A stretch of DNA of 64,000 nt, from contig NZ_JBHUQE010000005.1 of NCBI RefSeq assembly GCF_042687825.1, positions 62,001-126,000 of the forward strand, written 5' to 3'. Made by a program: the position numbers and the translations under genes. The notes beneath the pieces are model-generated. The model searched no databases and had not been told where the DNA came from. It saw nothing but the letters and a program-made list of their open reading frames with translations. Shown piece after piece: positions 28,103 to 37,051 of this stretch; position 1 is the stretch's first letter; every line of letters starts with the position of its first letter. The DNA comes from Sedimentitalea sp042687825. GTDB lineage: Bacteria; Pseudomonadota; Alphaproteobacteria; Rhodobacterales; Rhodobacteraceae.

Positions 28103-31100
28103 CCCAGAACCGCCAGCAGCCAGGTCGCCAGCACGATCAGCGCCGCGCCGGGCACGAACACCGCCAGACCCGCCATCAGGGGATCATCCGCCAGCGCCGC
28201 CGGCAGCAGGGCCGCCAGCGCTGCGGGCAGGCCGCCTGTCAGTGCCGCCATGCCCATCGTGGCCGACAGCCAGACCGCCAGCAGCGCCCCGGCACCCGCG
28301 ATCAGGGCGCGAAATGGCCCCGCGCCGGCCCGGCGCAGCGCCGCCAGCGGGCGGGCGATGTCGTTCTGCACCGCCACCAGCGCGGGCACCACCAGCAGCA
28401 CCAGCACCATGCCGAACCCCAGCCCATAAACCAGGGTGATCACCGTCGGCTTGAGAAACTGCGCCTGCTGGCTCTGCTCATACAGCAGTGGCGCCAGGCC
28501 CAGCACGGTGGTCAGCGTCGTCAGCATCACCGGCCGCAGCCGGTCGGTGGCGCCTTCGATGATCGACGGGATCAGCCCGCGCTCGCGGGCATATTGGTCG
28601 ATGGTCGTCACCAGCACGATGGAATCGTTGATGATGATGCCGGTCAGCCCCAGCAGCCCGACCACGGTGAACATGCTCAGCGGCACCTGCCACAGGTGGT
28701 GGCCCCAGATCGTGCCGACCAGACCAAAGGGAATGATCGCCATCACCACCAGCGGCCGGGTCCAGCTGGCGAATACCCAGGCCAGCACCAGATAGACGCC
28801 GGTCAGGCACAGGATCAGCCCGTTCCTTGCATCGCGCAGGAAGTCGCCCTCCTGCTCGCTGAGGCCGGAAAGACGCCATTCGACCTGCCGTTCGCTGGCG
28901 ATGCGGGGCAGGATCGCGGTCTTCAGCGCGTCCTGAATCTCGGCGGCGCGCACCGGATCGTCCTCGGAGATGTCTCCAGTGACGGAAATCACCCGGATGC
29001 CGTTCTCGCGGCGCACGGTGGAAAAGCCGGTACGTTGCTGGACGCTGACGATATCGGACAGGGGCACGTATTTGCCCTGCGGCGTGCGCATATAGGTGCG
29101 GTCCAGAAAATTCGCCGTCAACTCGCCCGCCGGCAGTTCGACACGGATCGCGGCACTGCGCGGCCCCTCCGGGTAGGTCGCCGCCTCAAGCCCGTTCAGC
29201 CGGGCGCGCAGAGCCCGGCCCAGCGCGTCGATGGTAAAGCCCAGCGCCTGACCCTGCGCCGTCAGATCGAGAATCAGCTCTTCTTTGTCATAGGCCAGAT
29301 TGTCCTGCACCGCGGAGACTTCGGGATAGCGCAGCAACGCGCTCTGCAAATCCTGGCTGGCGGCCTTCAGGGTATGCACATCGGCGCCATAGAACTGCAC
29401 GTCCAGCGCATCGCCCCCCGGCCCCGAACGCCAGCCACGGAAGGTCACGATCTCGGCCATCGGATGCTGACGCACCCGTTCCTGCAGTTCGGCAACAAAG
29501 GCAAAGCTGGAATAGGGCCGCAGATCGGCGTCGATCAGCTCGATCGCGATACCGCCCAGCAGATCCGCCTCTTTGGTTTCGACGCCCGACAGGCCCCGCC
29601 CGGAATTGCCGCCGATCTCGGCAATTACGTAATTCAGCGGATTGACACCGTGACGGGCCTCGTATTCCCGGCCCAACGCTTCGGTGGCGCGCTGCATCTC
29701 GCGCATCATCGCCAGCGTGTCGGCCCGGCTGGCGCCCTCGACCATGGCGAAATTACCGGTGACCGAACCGCGTTCCGGCGCGTTGAAGAACCGCCATTTC
29801 ACGTCGCCCCGGATGAACATCGCCAACTGGCCAGCCAGAATGGCGACGGCAGCGGCCAGCACCACATAGCGCCCCCGGATCACCCAGACCATGGCGCGGC
29901 TGAACAGGTGATCGCGCAACCAGCGGAACCCCGCATTCACCGCCCGGTTCGGCCAGTCGTACCAATGCTGTTTCGCCGAATGGGCGATGGCATGGGACAT
30001 GTGGTTGGGCAGAATCAGGAAACACTCGACCAGCGAAGCCAGCAGGACCGCGATCACCGTAAAGGGGATATCCGCGATCAGGTCGCCGAACCGGCCGCCG
30101 ATGGCGACCAGGCCGAAAAACGCGATCACCGTGGTCATGGTGGCGGCAAAGACCGGCATCGCCATGCGCCGGGCGGCATTCTCGGCCGCCTGCACCGGGT
30201 GCTCGCCCAGCCGGCGGGCGCGGAAATCGGCATGTTCGCCGACCACGATGGCATCGTCCACCACGATGCCCAGGGTGATGATCAGCCCGAACAGGCTGAC
30301 CATGTTGATCGTCAGACCGGCGATATACATCAGCGCGATGGCGGCAAACATCGCCGCCGGTATCCCCGCCGCCACCCAGAACGCGATGCGCGCGTTCAGG
30401 AACAGGAACAGCAGGCACAGCACCAGCCCCAGCCCCATCAGGCCGTTATCCACCAGTATGTCCAGACGGCCGCTGATCGCGGCCGCGCGGGTGCGGATCA
30501 GGTCCAGCGTCACCCCGGCGGGCAGGCTGGCCTGCATCTCGGCCGCCACCTGTTCGACCTGGCGCTGAATGCCGATGGCGTCGCCCCGGTCCGAGCGGTC
30601 GATGCGGATCGACATCGCCGGATCGTCACCGACGAAATAGCTGCGCTTGCGATCCACGCCCTCGACCCGGAGGGTGGCGATGTCCTCGATGGTCAGGGTC
30701 GAGCCATCGGCGTGCGAGCGCAGAACGATGCCGGCGATGGCCTCGGCGCTGCGCTTCTCGGTGCCGGTGCGCACCCGCGCATTGGCGCCGCCGACATCGC
30801 CCGCCGGGTCGGCATCGACCTCGGCGGCGATGGCCCCGGCGATCTCGGCCATGGTGATGTCATGCGCGATCAGCTTGGCCGACGGCACCTCGACCACGGT
30901 TTCCGGCGCCGCGACGCCGCGAATCGTCGTGCGGGTGACGCCGGCGGTGAACAGGCGGGTGACGAATTCATCGGCAAAGCGCGCCAGTTGCTGCGGCGCG
31001 ACCGGGCCGGTGATCACCACATCGGTCACCCGGTCGCGCCAGGCGCCGCGGCGCACGGTCGGGTCCTCGGCCTCGTCAGGCAGGGTCGTGACCGCATCCA

Positions 31101-31461
31101 CCGCCGCCTGCACGTCATCGGCGGCGCGCGCCATGTCCCAGCCGGGCTCGAATTCCAGCGCGATGGTGGCCAGCCCCTCGCGCGACACCGCGCCGGAGCT
31201 GTGGACCCCATCGACCGCCAGCAGGGTCGGTTCCAGCACCTGCACGATGGCACTGTCCACGTCTTCGGGTCCGGCGCCCTCCCATTCCACCTTGACGGTG
31301 ACATTGTCGACGATCACGTCGGGAAAAAACTGCGCGCGCATGTTCGGCATCGCCGCCACGCCCAGCACCAGCATCACCACCAGCAGCAGGTTGGCGACCG
31401 TGCGGTGGCGGGTGAAATAGGACAGCAGGCCGCCGGCGGCGCGGGGAATATCGCGCGCCAT
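28072..31461 (-). CDS. RND-family efflux transporter permease
   Basis: 1129 residues, the usual RND length. There is a TM1 (TVANLLLVVMLVLGVAAMP) and a large periplasmic domain (about 40-330). The TM2-TM6 block includes LFGLIITLGIVVDDAIVVGEH with the two membrane-embedded aspartates of the proton pathway. A second periplasmic loop and a TM7-TM12 block follow (GLLGLTGIIINDSIVLVTTIDQ). It uses the proton gradient to export compounds in a trimer, working with the adaptor encoded six bases upstream. No outer-membrane TolC-like gene is in the window, so TolC must come from elsewhere. It converges with and overlaps the Nudix gene. Confidence 0.95.
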   Translation of the reverse strand: MARDIPRAAGGLLSYFTRHRTVANLLLVVMLVLGVAAMPNMRAQFFPDVIVDNVTVKVEWEGAGPEDVDSAIVQVLEPTLLAVDGVHSSGAVSREGLATIALEFEPGWDMARAADDVQAAVDAVTTLPDEAEDPTVRRGAWRDRVTDVVITGPVAPQQLARFADEFVTRLFTAGVTRTTIRGVAAPETVVEVPSAKLIAHDITMAEIAGAIAAEVDADPAGDVGGANARVRTGTEKRSAEAIAGIVLRSHADGSTLTIEDIATLRVEGVDRKRSYFVGDDPAMSIRIDRSDRGDAIGIQRQVEQVAAEMQASLPAGVTLDLIRTRAAAISGRLDILVDNGLMGLGLVLCLLFLFLNARIAFWVAAGIPAAMFAAIALMYIAGLTINMVSLFGLIITLGIVVDDAIVVGEHADFRARRLGEHPVQAAENAARRMAMPVFAATMTTVIAFFGLVAIGGRFGDLIADIPFTVIAVLLASLVECFLILPNHMSHAIAHSAKQHWYDWPNRAVNAGFRWLRDHLFSRAMVWVIRGRYVVLAAAVAILAGQLAMFIRGDVKWRFFNAPERGSVTGNFAMVEGASRADTLAMMREMQRATEALGREYEARHGVNPLNYVIAEIGGNSGRGLSGVETKEADLLGGIAIELIDADLRPYSSFAFVAELQERVRQHPMAEIVTFRGWRSGPGGDALDVQFYGADVHTLKAASQDLQSALLRYPEVSAVQDNLAYDKEELILDLTAQGQALGFTIDALGRALRARLNGLEAATYPEGPRSAAIRVELPAGELTANFLDRTYMRTPQGKYVPLSDIVSVQQRTGFSTVRRENGIRVISVTGDISEDDPVRAAEIQDALKTAILPRIASERQVEWRLSGLSEQEGDFLRDARNGLILCLTGVYLVLAWVFASWTRPLVVMAIIPFGLVGTIWGHHLWQVPLSMFTVVGLLGLTGIIINDSIVLVTTIDQYARERGLIPSIIEGATDRLRPVMLTTLTTVLGLAPLLYEQSQQAQFLKPTVITLVYGLGFGMVLVLLVVPALVAVQNDIARPLAALRRAGAGPFRALIAGAGALLAVWLSATMGMAALTGGLPAALAALLPAALADDPLMAGLAVFVPGAALIVLATWLLAVLGYARGGPRRV

Positions 31462-31467
31462 GCCCGC

Positions 31468-32922
31468 CTAGCCCCCGATCCGCGATTCGATCCGCTGTAC
31501 CAGCCGCGCCGGCACCCGGGCCTCGGCAAGTTGCCCCAGCAGCCGTGCCTTGTCGGCTTCGGGCATGCGGTCATTGGCCCGCACCAGCGCCACCAGCCGC
31601 GCCCGCCGGTCCGCGCTGAGTTCCAGCATCGCCTGATCCGGCGCCAGCTGCGCCTGATCGCGCAGGGGGCGCACGCGGATGCCAGCGCCCAGCAGCGGCG
31701 TGCGCCCGACCACGACTTCGCGCCCGTCCAGCCCGGCACCGCGCACCAGAATATCGTCGCCCTGCCGCCGCACCAGTTCCACTTGCAGCGATTCCAGCCG
31801 GTCATCCGCACCCAGCACCAGCACCGTGCCGGCGGCATCCAGCGCCGAGGCGGGCAGCCGGGCGACATTCTCTTGTGGCGGTTCGCGCACCGAGACGGTG
31901 ACGAAATCGCCCGGCTTGAACCCCGCGGCACTGTCCAGCCCGGCAAAGATCAGCCGGCCGGACTGGCCGTCGCCGGCGACTGCGCTATCGCGGCTGATGC
32001 GTCCCGACGCCAGCAGCTCGCCGCCCCAGATGTCCAGCGCCGCCACAATCGGCGCCGACACCAGCGCGCCGTTGTGGTCCAGCAGCCTGGCGTATTGCGC
32101 CGTCGATATCCGGAACGCCACTTCCAGCGCGCCGGGATCGACCAGCAAGGCCAGCTTTTCGTTCGGCGACACCAGACGCCCCACGACCAGATCGACCTCG
32201 CTGAGCGTACCGTCAAAGGGCGCGGTCAGCGTGGTTTCCGCCAGATCGCGCCGGCCCGTCTCGACCGCTATGCCGGCCCGCGCCAGCCGCGTCGCCGCCT
32301 GATCGACCCGGGCCTCGGACTGGGCCACCGCCTGACGCCGCGACAGCACCGCCTGGCGCGCCGAGGCCGCGGCCAGTTCGGCCACCTCGACGGCGGCGGC
32401 GGTGCCGACACCGCGCGATTGCAGATCGGCCTGGCGCTGATAGGCCCGCTGCCGCAGATCCGCCTGCGCCGCCGCCGCCGCCAATTCGTCGCGGGCCAGA
32501 GCCAGCGATCGTTCGGCATCGCGCACCTCGGCCTGCGCATCCAGCAGGTCGTTTTCCAGCCGGTCCAGCGCCGATTGCGCATCCGCCGGGTCGATCTGCA
32601 CCAGAACCGCGCCGGCGCGAACCTCGCCGCCCTCTTCGAACTGCTCGGCCAGCGCCACGATGCGCCCGCCCAAGGCGGTGCGCAGCTCCAGCGTGCGGCG
32701 GCTCTGGACCTGGCCAAAGGCCTGCATCTGCGGCGCGATGGTCTCGATGCGGGCGGTCACCAGGTTGACCGCAAAAACCCGTTCGCGGGCTTGCGGCGGC
32801 GCGCGGTCGGCACTCATCCGGGTCTGTACCGCCGAAACCACCAGGCTGACGGCATAGATCAGCAAGGCCAGCGTCAGGGACGCCAGGAACAATCCGACCA
32901 GACTTTGCCGCAAGAAACGCAT
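31468..32922 (-). CDS. RND efflux periplasmic adaptor subunit (membrane fusion protein)
   Basis: 484 residues. An N-terminal anchor (SLVGLFLASLTLALLIYAVSLVV) is followed by a beta-barrel/lipoyl hairpin segment (TLELRTALGGRIVAL, then GAVLVQIDPADAQSALDRL). A long coiled-coil of about 100 residues rich in Ala, Glu and Arg (ELAAAAAQADLRQRAYQRQAD) and the C-terminal barrel (LEVAFRISTAQYARLLD, PGDFVTVSVREPPQENVARLP) come next. It bridges the RND permease and an outer-membrane channel. The gene precedes the permease by 6 bp and has a longer coiled-coil and C-terminus than AcrA. Confidence 0.92.
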   Translation of the reverse strand: MRFLRQSLVGLFLASLTLALLIYAVSLVVSAVQTRMSADRAPPQARERVFAVNLVTARIETIAPQMQAFGQVQSRRTLELRTALGGRIVALAEQFEEGGEVRAGAVLVQIDPADAQSALDRLENDLLDAQAEVRDAERSLALARDELAAAAAQADLRQRAYQRQADLQSRGVGTAAAVEVAELAAASARQAVLSRRQAVAQSEARVDQAATRLARAGIAVETGRRDLAETTLTAPFDGTLSEVDLVVGRLVSPNEKLALLVDPGALEVAFRISTAQYARLLDHNGALVSAPIVAALDIWGGELLASGRISRDSAVAGDGQSGRLIFAGLDSAAGFKPGDFVTVSVREPPQENVARLPASALDAAGTVLVLGADDRLESLQVELVRRQGDDILVRGAGLDGREVVVGRTPLLGAGIRVRPLRDQAQLAPDQAMLELSADRRARLVALVRANDRMPEADKARLLGQLAEARVPARLVQRIESRIGG

Positions 32923-33017
32923 CGCTTACACCTATGGGCCGCACAGCGCGGCCCTGTTCATAAGGTAGCGAGACACGGAAAAATGCCAAGCCACAAGGGT
33001 GTTAACGTCGGTTCGGT

Positions 33018-33560
33018 CTATTTCCGTCGCTGATGTTCCGTCAGACGCGGCATGATTTCGACGAAATTGCAGGGCCGGTGCCGGATATCCAGCTGCAGCG
33101 ACAGGATGCCATCCCAGGCATCCTTGCAGGCGCCGGGACTGCCCGGCAGGGCAAACAGATAGGTGCCGCCGGCCACGCCGCCGGTAGCGCGGGACTGCAC
33201 GGCGCTGGTGCCGATCTTGTCCATCGAGATCATCGTAAAGACGGTGCCGAACGCCTCGATTTCCTTTTCATAGACGTCGCGATGCGCCTCGACCGTGACG
33301 TCGCGCCCGGTCAGACCGGTGCCGCCGGTCGAGATCACCACGTCAATCTCGGGGTCGGCGATCCAGCGCCGCAACCGGTCGGCAATGCGGTCCCGTTCAT
33401 CGGGCAGCAGCGCCCGGTCGGCGATCTGGTGCCCTGCCGCCAAGGCGCGGTCGACCAGCACCTGTCCGGACCTGTCCTCGTCCGGGCTGCGGCTGTCGGA
33501 CACGGTCAGCACCGCGATGCGGACCGGGATGAATGTCATGGTTTCGTCTATGCGCGACAT
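33018..33560 (-). CDS. moaB: molybdenum cofactor biosynthesis protein B
   Basis: 180 residues from ATG 33560 (a second ATG at 33539 has no ribosome binding site). MogA/MoaB family motifs are clear: RIAVLTVSDSRSPDEDRSG, VVISTGGTGLTGRDVT, YLFALPGSPGACKDAWD. In this family the protein binds molybdopterin and adenylylates it, a step before molybdate insertion by MoeA. It is the third gene of a uracil-DNA glycosylase-phosphoesterase-moaB run, well away from the moeA-mobAB cluster. Confidence 0.94.
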   Translation of the reverse strand: MSRIDETMTFIPVRIAVLTVSDSRSPDEDRSGQVLVDRALAAGHQIADRALLPDERDRIADRLRRWIADPEIDVVISTGGTGLTGRDVTVEAHRDVYEKEIEAFGTVFTMISMDKIGTSAVQSRATGGVAGGTYLFALPGSPGACKDAWDGILSLQLDIRHRPCNFVEIMPRLTEHQRRK

Positions 33561-33605
33561 GGGTTTGGTTCGCTTTCCCTTGCTTTGCCGGACCCGGCGG
33601 CCCGG

Positions 33606-34205
33606 TCACGGATCGATGTCGAACCAATGCGCGACCGGGCCCAGATTCACAACCCGGGTCGCGCCGATCTGCGCGCTCTGGCCCCAGCTGTCATGGATAT
33701 GACCGCACAGGGCCAGTTGCGGCTGCAGCCGCTCGATGGCCTGATAGATCGCCTCGGAGCCGGCCGAGACCCCGCGCGAGGTGCGGTCGACCGCGCCCTT
33801 GGGCGGCGCGTGCAGGATCAGGATATCCGCCGCCTCACAGCGCCCCAGCATCTCTGCCGCTACCGCTTCGGACAGATCGCACGACCAGGTGCCAAACGGC
33901 GTTTCGGGAACCGCATAGCCCAGACCGAACAGGTCCAGCCCGCCCAGACGGGTGCCCTGCCCGTGCAGCACTGTGGCGCCCTTGGGCGCAGCGGCCCTCA
34001 GTTCGTCCTGACTTTCGGCATTGCCCGGCACCAGAACCAGCGGTGCCGCGATCCCGTCCAGCAGCGCCATCGCCGCCGCCAGATCCTGGCGCATGTTGCA
34101 GAAATCTCCGGCGCCGATCACCAGATCGGCCTCGGAGCTGGCCGCGACGATCGCGGCGGCGCGGGCGGCAGAATGGTGCAGGTCGGAAAACGCCAGAACC
34201 CTCAC
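33606..34205 (-). CDS. calcineurin-like metallophosphoesterase
   Basis: 199 residues from GTG 34205, whose GTGA overlaps the stop of the uracil-DNA glycosylase gene. The metal-binding motifs of calcineurin-like phosphoesterases are in order: FSDLHHS, GAGDFCN, VPGNAES (N-x-E variant of GNHE), LHAPPKG and LCGHIHDS. The substrate (cyclic nucleotide, protein phosphate or nucleotide) is unknown. Placed between a DNA repair enzyme and a cofactor gene, it has no obvious role from context. Confidence 0.88.
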   Translation of the reverse strand: MRVLAFSDLHHSAARAAAIVAASSEADLVIGAGDFCNMRQDLAAAMALLDGIAAPLVLVPGNAESQDELRAAAPKGATVLHGQGTRLGGLDLFGLGYAVPETPFGTWSCDLSEAVAAEMLGRCEAADILILHAPPKGAVDRTSRGVSAGSEAIYQAIERLQPQLALCGHIHDSWGQSAQIGATRVVNLGPVAHWFDIDP

Positions 34206-35020
34206 GGTGCTGCCCTCAGCCGCGCCTGCAACGACAACAGATCGGCCCAGGCCTGGCGCTTGGCCGCGGGCTGGCGCAACAGATAGGCCGGGTGCAGCAT
34301 CGGTAGCGCCGGGCGGTCATAGGCCTGGGACCAGGTGCCGCGCAGACGGGTGATGCCCCGTTTGCCCAGCACCGTCTGACAGCTGATATTGCCCATCAGA
34401 ACGATCAGATCCGGGTCGGCCAGTTCCACATGACGGGCCAGAAACGGCTGCATCATGGCGATCTCGTCGGGCCTGGGGTCGCGATTCTGCGGCGGCCGCC
34501 AGGGCAGCACATTGGTGATATAGACCGACTCGGCCCGGTTCAGGCCGATCGCTGCCAGCATCCGGTCCAGCAACTGCCCGGCGCGGCCGACAAAGGGCCG
34601 CCCCTCGCGGTCCTCGTCGCGCCCGGGCGCCTCGCCGATGATCATCACCCGTGCCTCGGGAATACCGTCGCTGAACACCAGATTGCGCGCGCCCTTTTTC
34701 AACTCGCAATGCTCATAGGCCCCCAGCGCCGCCTGCAATTGCGCCAGCGACGTGGCCGCCCGGGCCGCCTTGCGAGCCACTTCGACGGCATCTTCGTCAG
34801 GCGTCAGGTGCGGCGTCATCGCCGGCCGCCCCGCACCAGCCGCCGCCGCTCTGCCGGTCGGCGCCGGTTGCGCGCCGGGTTTCGCCCGCGCCTGCCAGGG
34901 CGCGGTCTCGGGCAGGCCATAGCGGTCCACCGGCGCATCGCCGATCGCCTCGGTCGCCCCCAGTTCGATCTGCCAGGCCAGCAGGGCCCGGGCCTCGTGA
35001 TGCTGCAACGTCGATTCCAT
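34202..35020 (-). CDS. uracil-DNA glycosylase, family 4/5-like
   Basis: 272 residues from ATG 35020; the upstream ATG at 35131 would add an Arg-rich stretch unlike the family. The core is typical: VMIIGEAPGRDEDREGRPFVG (split as GEAPG and the following PFVGRAGQLLD), VYITNVLPWRPPQNRDPRP, and TGRL-type C-terminal MLHPAYLL. It excises uracil from DNA. Families 4 and 5 hold a [4Fe-4S] cluster with four cysteines; this protein has only two (in YEHCELKKG and NISCQTVLG), so the cluster may be absent. The first about 100 residues are a variable extension. Start of a three-gene run with the phosphoesterase and moaB. Confidence 0.85.
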   Translation of the reverse strand: MESTLQHHEARALLAWQIELGATEAIGDAPVDRYGLPETAPWQARAKPGAQPAPTGRAAAAGAGRPAMTPHLTPDEDAVEVARKAARAATSLAQLQAALGAYEHCELKKGARNLVFSDGIPEARVMIIGEAPGRDEDREGRPFVGRAGQLLDRMLAAIGLNRAESVYITNVLPWRPPQNRDPRPDEIAMMQPFLARHVELADPDLIVLMGNISCQTVLGKRGITRLRGTWSQAYDRPALPMLHPAYLLRQPAAKRQAWADLLSLQARLRAAP

Positions 35021-35172
35021 GGCGGCCACGCTACCCGCTTCGCGGCTGCGACAAAACCGTCCGGGCCGGGTTTCAGCGAAAAATCCGCGTCTGCGGCACC
35101 GCGACGGGGCGGCACCGCTTGCCCGCGCCAAGGCGGCTTTCTATAAGGTGCCGACCACGATGCGGAGCGCCC

Positions 35173-36120
35173 ATGTCCTTTGACCACCGCCACCTGCTGG
35201 GGATCGAACAACTGGCCCCCGGCGACATCACCACGATCCTCGATCTGGCCGAAGACTACGTGGCGCTGAACCGGCAGACCGCTAAGCATTCCGACGTGCT
35301 GTCCGGCCTCACCCAGATCAACATGTTCTTCGAGAACTCGACCCGCACCCAGGCCAGTTTCGAAATTGCCGGCAAGCGGCTGGGCGCGGATGTGATGAAC
35401 ATGGCGATGCAGGCCAGCTCGATCAAAAAGGGCGAGACCCTGATCGACACGGCGCTGACGCTGAACGCCATGCATCCCGACCTGCTGGTGGTGCGCCACC
35501 CGCATTCCGGCGCCGTCGACCTGTTGGCGCAAAAGGTCAATTGCGCGGTGCTGAATGCCGGTGACGGGCGGCACGAACACCCGACCCAGGCTTTGTTGGA
35601 CGCGCTGACCATCCGCCGCGCCAAGGGGCGGCTGCACCGGCTGAACGTGGCGATCTGCGGCGACATCGCCCATTCCCGCGTGGCGCGCAGCAACATCCTG
35701 CTGCTGGGCAAGATGGAAAACCGCATCCGCCTGATTGGCCCGCCAACGCTGATGCCGGCCCAGATCGACCAGTTCGGGGTCGAGGTCTATGACGACATGA
35801 ATGCCGGGCTGGCGGATGTCGACGTGGTGATGATGCTGCGGCTGCAGCGCGAACGTATGGATGGCGGCTTTATCCCCTCGGAACGGGAATACTACCACCG
35901 CTACGGGCTGGACGCGGAAAAGCTGGCCCTGGCCAGACCCGACGCCATCGTGATGCATCCGGGGCCGATGAACCGCGGGGTCGAGATCGACGGCACCCTG
36001 GCTGATGACATCAACCGCTCGGTCATTCAGGACCAGGTCGAAATGGGCGTCGCCGTGCGCATGGCGGCAATGGAACTGCTGGCCCGCGCCCTGCAGGACC
36101 GCCGGACCGGCGCGGCATGA
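35173..36120 (+). CDS. pyrB: aspartate carbamoyltransferase catalytic chain
   Basis: 315 residues from ATG 35173 (GGAG upstream). The carbamoyl-phosphate site FFENSTRTQASFE, the aspartate-binding loop NAGDGRHEHPTQALLD and the C-terminal VMHPGPMNRGVEID are all intact. It makes carbamoylaspartate, the committed step of pyrimidine synthesis. The four genes that follow overlap or abut each other (36117, 36662, 37048, 38328), so pyrB starts a translationally coupled operon. No pyrI is present, as usual where a PyrC-like protein serves as the structural partner. Confidence 0.96.
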   Translation: MSFDHRHLLGIEQLAPGDITTILDLAEDYVALNRQTAKHSDVLSGLTQINMFFENSTRTQASFEIAGKRLGADVMNMAMQASSIKKGETLIDTALTLNAMHPDLLVVRHPHSGAVDLLAQKVNCAVLNAGDGRHEHPTQALLDALTIRRAKGRLHRLNVAICGDIAHSRVARSNILLLGKMENRIRLIGPPTLMPAQIDQFGVEVYDDMNAGLADVDVVMMLRLQRERMDGGFIPSEREYYHRYGLDAEKLALARPDAIVMHPGPMNRGVEIDGTLADDINRSVIQDQVEMGVAVRMAAMELLARALQDRRTGAA

Positions 36121-36665
36121 GCGACGCGCTGACCATCCCCGCCGGCGAGACCGGCAAGGTCCGGGTCTTCGCCCTGGACATGCCCCCCGAGCGCGCGAAA
36201 TTCCTGCGCGAACCCGGGGCCGCCGATCAGGTTCTGGGCCAGATTCCGGGCGGTGTGCCGCTGAACCCCGCCTATATCGAGGTGTTTCCGATCGCGGATC
36301 TGGAACAGCTGGGACTGGCCGGATATCTGCACGAAGGCTGCGGCATCCCCACCGACCAGATCGCCCCCGACCGCGAGCGGCTGCAGGCGCTTACCGGCCA
36401 TGTCATGCTGGTCTATAGCCGGGCTTTCGATGGTCAGGCCACGCAACTGACCCCGGCCCCCGAACTGCGTCTGATCGGCACCTATGGCGAACCGGGCACC
36501 GACTGGCGCGCCCCGGCGCCGCTGAAAACCGACAGCGCCCGGCCGCGCGCCAACGCCGGTCAAGCACCGCGCGCCGCCCGGTCGCGGGCGCGGCGCATCG
36601 GTGCCGGCATCTTTGCTTTCTTCATGGCACTGATCGTGCTGACGCTGATCCTGGTGCTGACATGA
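36117..36665 (+). CDS. hypothetical tail-anchored protein of the pyrB-pyrC operon
   Basis: 182 residues; ATG overlaps the pyrB stop (ATGA). The soluble part (1-150) has VRVFALDMPPERAKFLREP and LNPAYIEVFPIADLEQLGLAGYL, with no family I can name. A low-complexity Arg/Ala stretch (PRAARSRARRIGAG) comes before a single C-terminal hydrophobic helix (FAFFMALIVLTLILVLT), so it is probably a tail-anchored inner membrane protein. Its conserved place between pyrB and the pyrC-like gene suggests a link to the operon, but function is unknown. Confidence 0.7.
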   Translation: MSDALTIPAGETGKVRVFALDMPPERAKFLREPGAADQVLGQIPGGVPLNPAYIEVFPIADLEQLGLAGYLHEGCGIPTDQIAPDRERLQALTGHVMLVYSRAFDGQATQLTPAPELRLIGTYGEPGTDWRAPAPLKTDSARPRANAGQAPRAARSRARRIGAGIFAFFMALIVLTLILVLT

Positions 36666-37051
36666 CCGAAACCGGGCAGCAGTTCACCGCCGACCGGCAG
36701 ACGTATATCCAGAGCCATGTCAAGCTGGCAGCTCTGGCCATGGCCCTGGCAATGGCGGCGCTGTGGCTGCTGGACAACCCGCATGTCTGGACCGGGGCGA
36801 TCGGTGGTCTGGCCGCCATCGCCTTTCGCGGCTGGTTCATGGCGTCCGAACAGCTGGCCGTGGTCTGGGAAATCCGCGACGGCGCGCTGATCGGCCCGAT
36901 GCAGCGCCACATCCCGCTAAGCGACATCGCGACCGTGCGCAGCATGGCCAGTTTCGTGCAGGTGATCACCAAGCGCGGCGACAAGCACCTGATCAAGTAC
37001 CAATCCGACCCGGCCGCCACGGTCGCGGCGATACAAAGGGCCTGCGCATGA
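36662..37051 (+). CDS. hypothetical membrane protein of the pyrB-pyrC operon
   Basis: 129 residues; ATG overlaps the stop of the preceding gene (ATGA). There are two hydrophobic segments (LAALAMALAMAALWLLDNP and TGAIGGLAAIAFRGWFM), followed by a soluble part with WEIRDGALIGPMQRHIPLSDI, VITKRGDKHLIKY and AIQRACA. The C-terminal part resembles a small pleckstrin-like (bPH2/YdbT-type) domain. The role is unknown; it is co-translated with the pyrC-like gene (start overlap at 37048). Confidence 0.65.
   Translation: MTETGQQFTADRQTYIQSHVKLAALAMALAMAALWLLDNPHVWTGAIGGLAAIAFRGWFMASEQLAVVWEIRDGALIGPMQRHIPLSDIATVRSMASFVQVITKRGDKHLIKYQSDPAATVAAIQRACA

Noticed and set aside
28594..33033. A very long open frame on the plus strand (about 1480 codons)
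   Set aside because: It lies opposite the RND permease and adaptor genes. Its product is low-complexity, rich in His, Gln, Arg and Gly, as seen for antisense frames in GC-rich genes. The minus-strand genes have clear family motifs.
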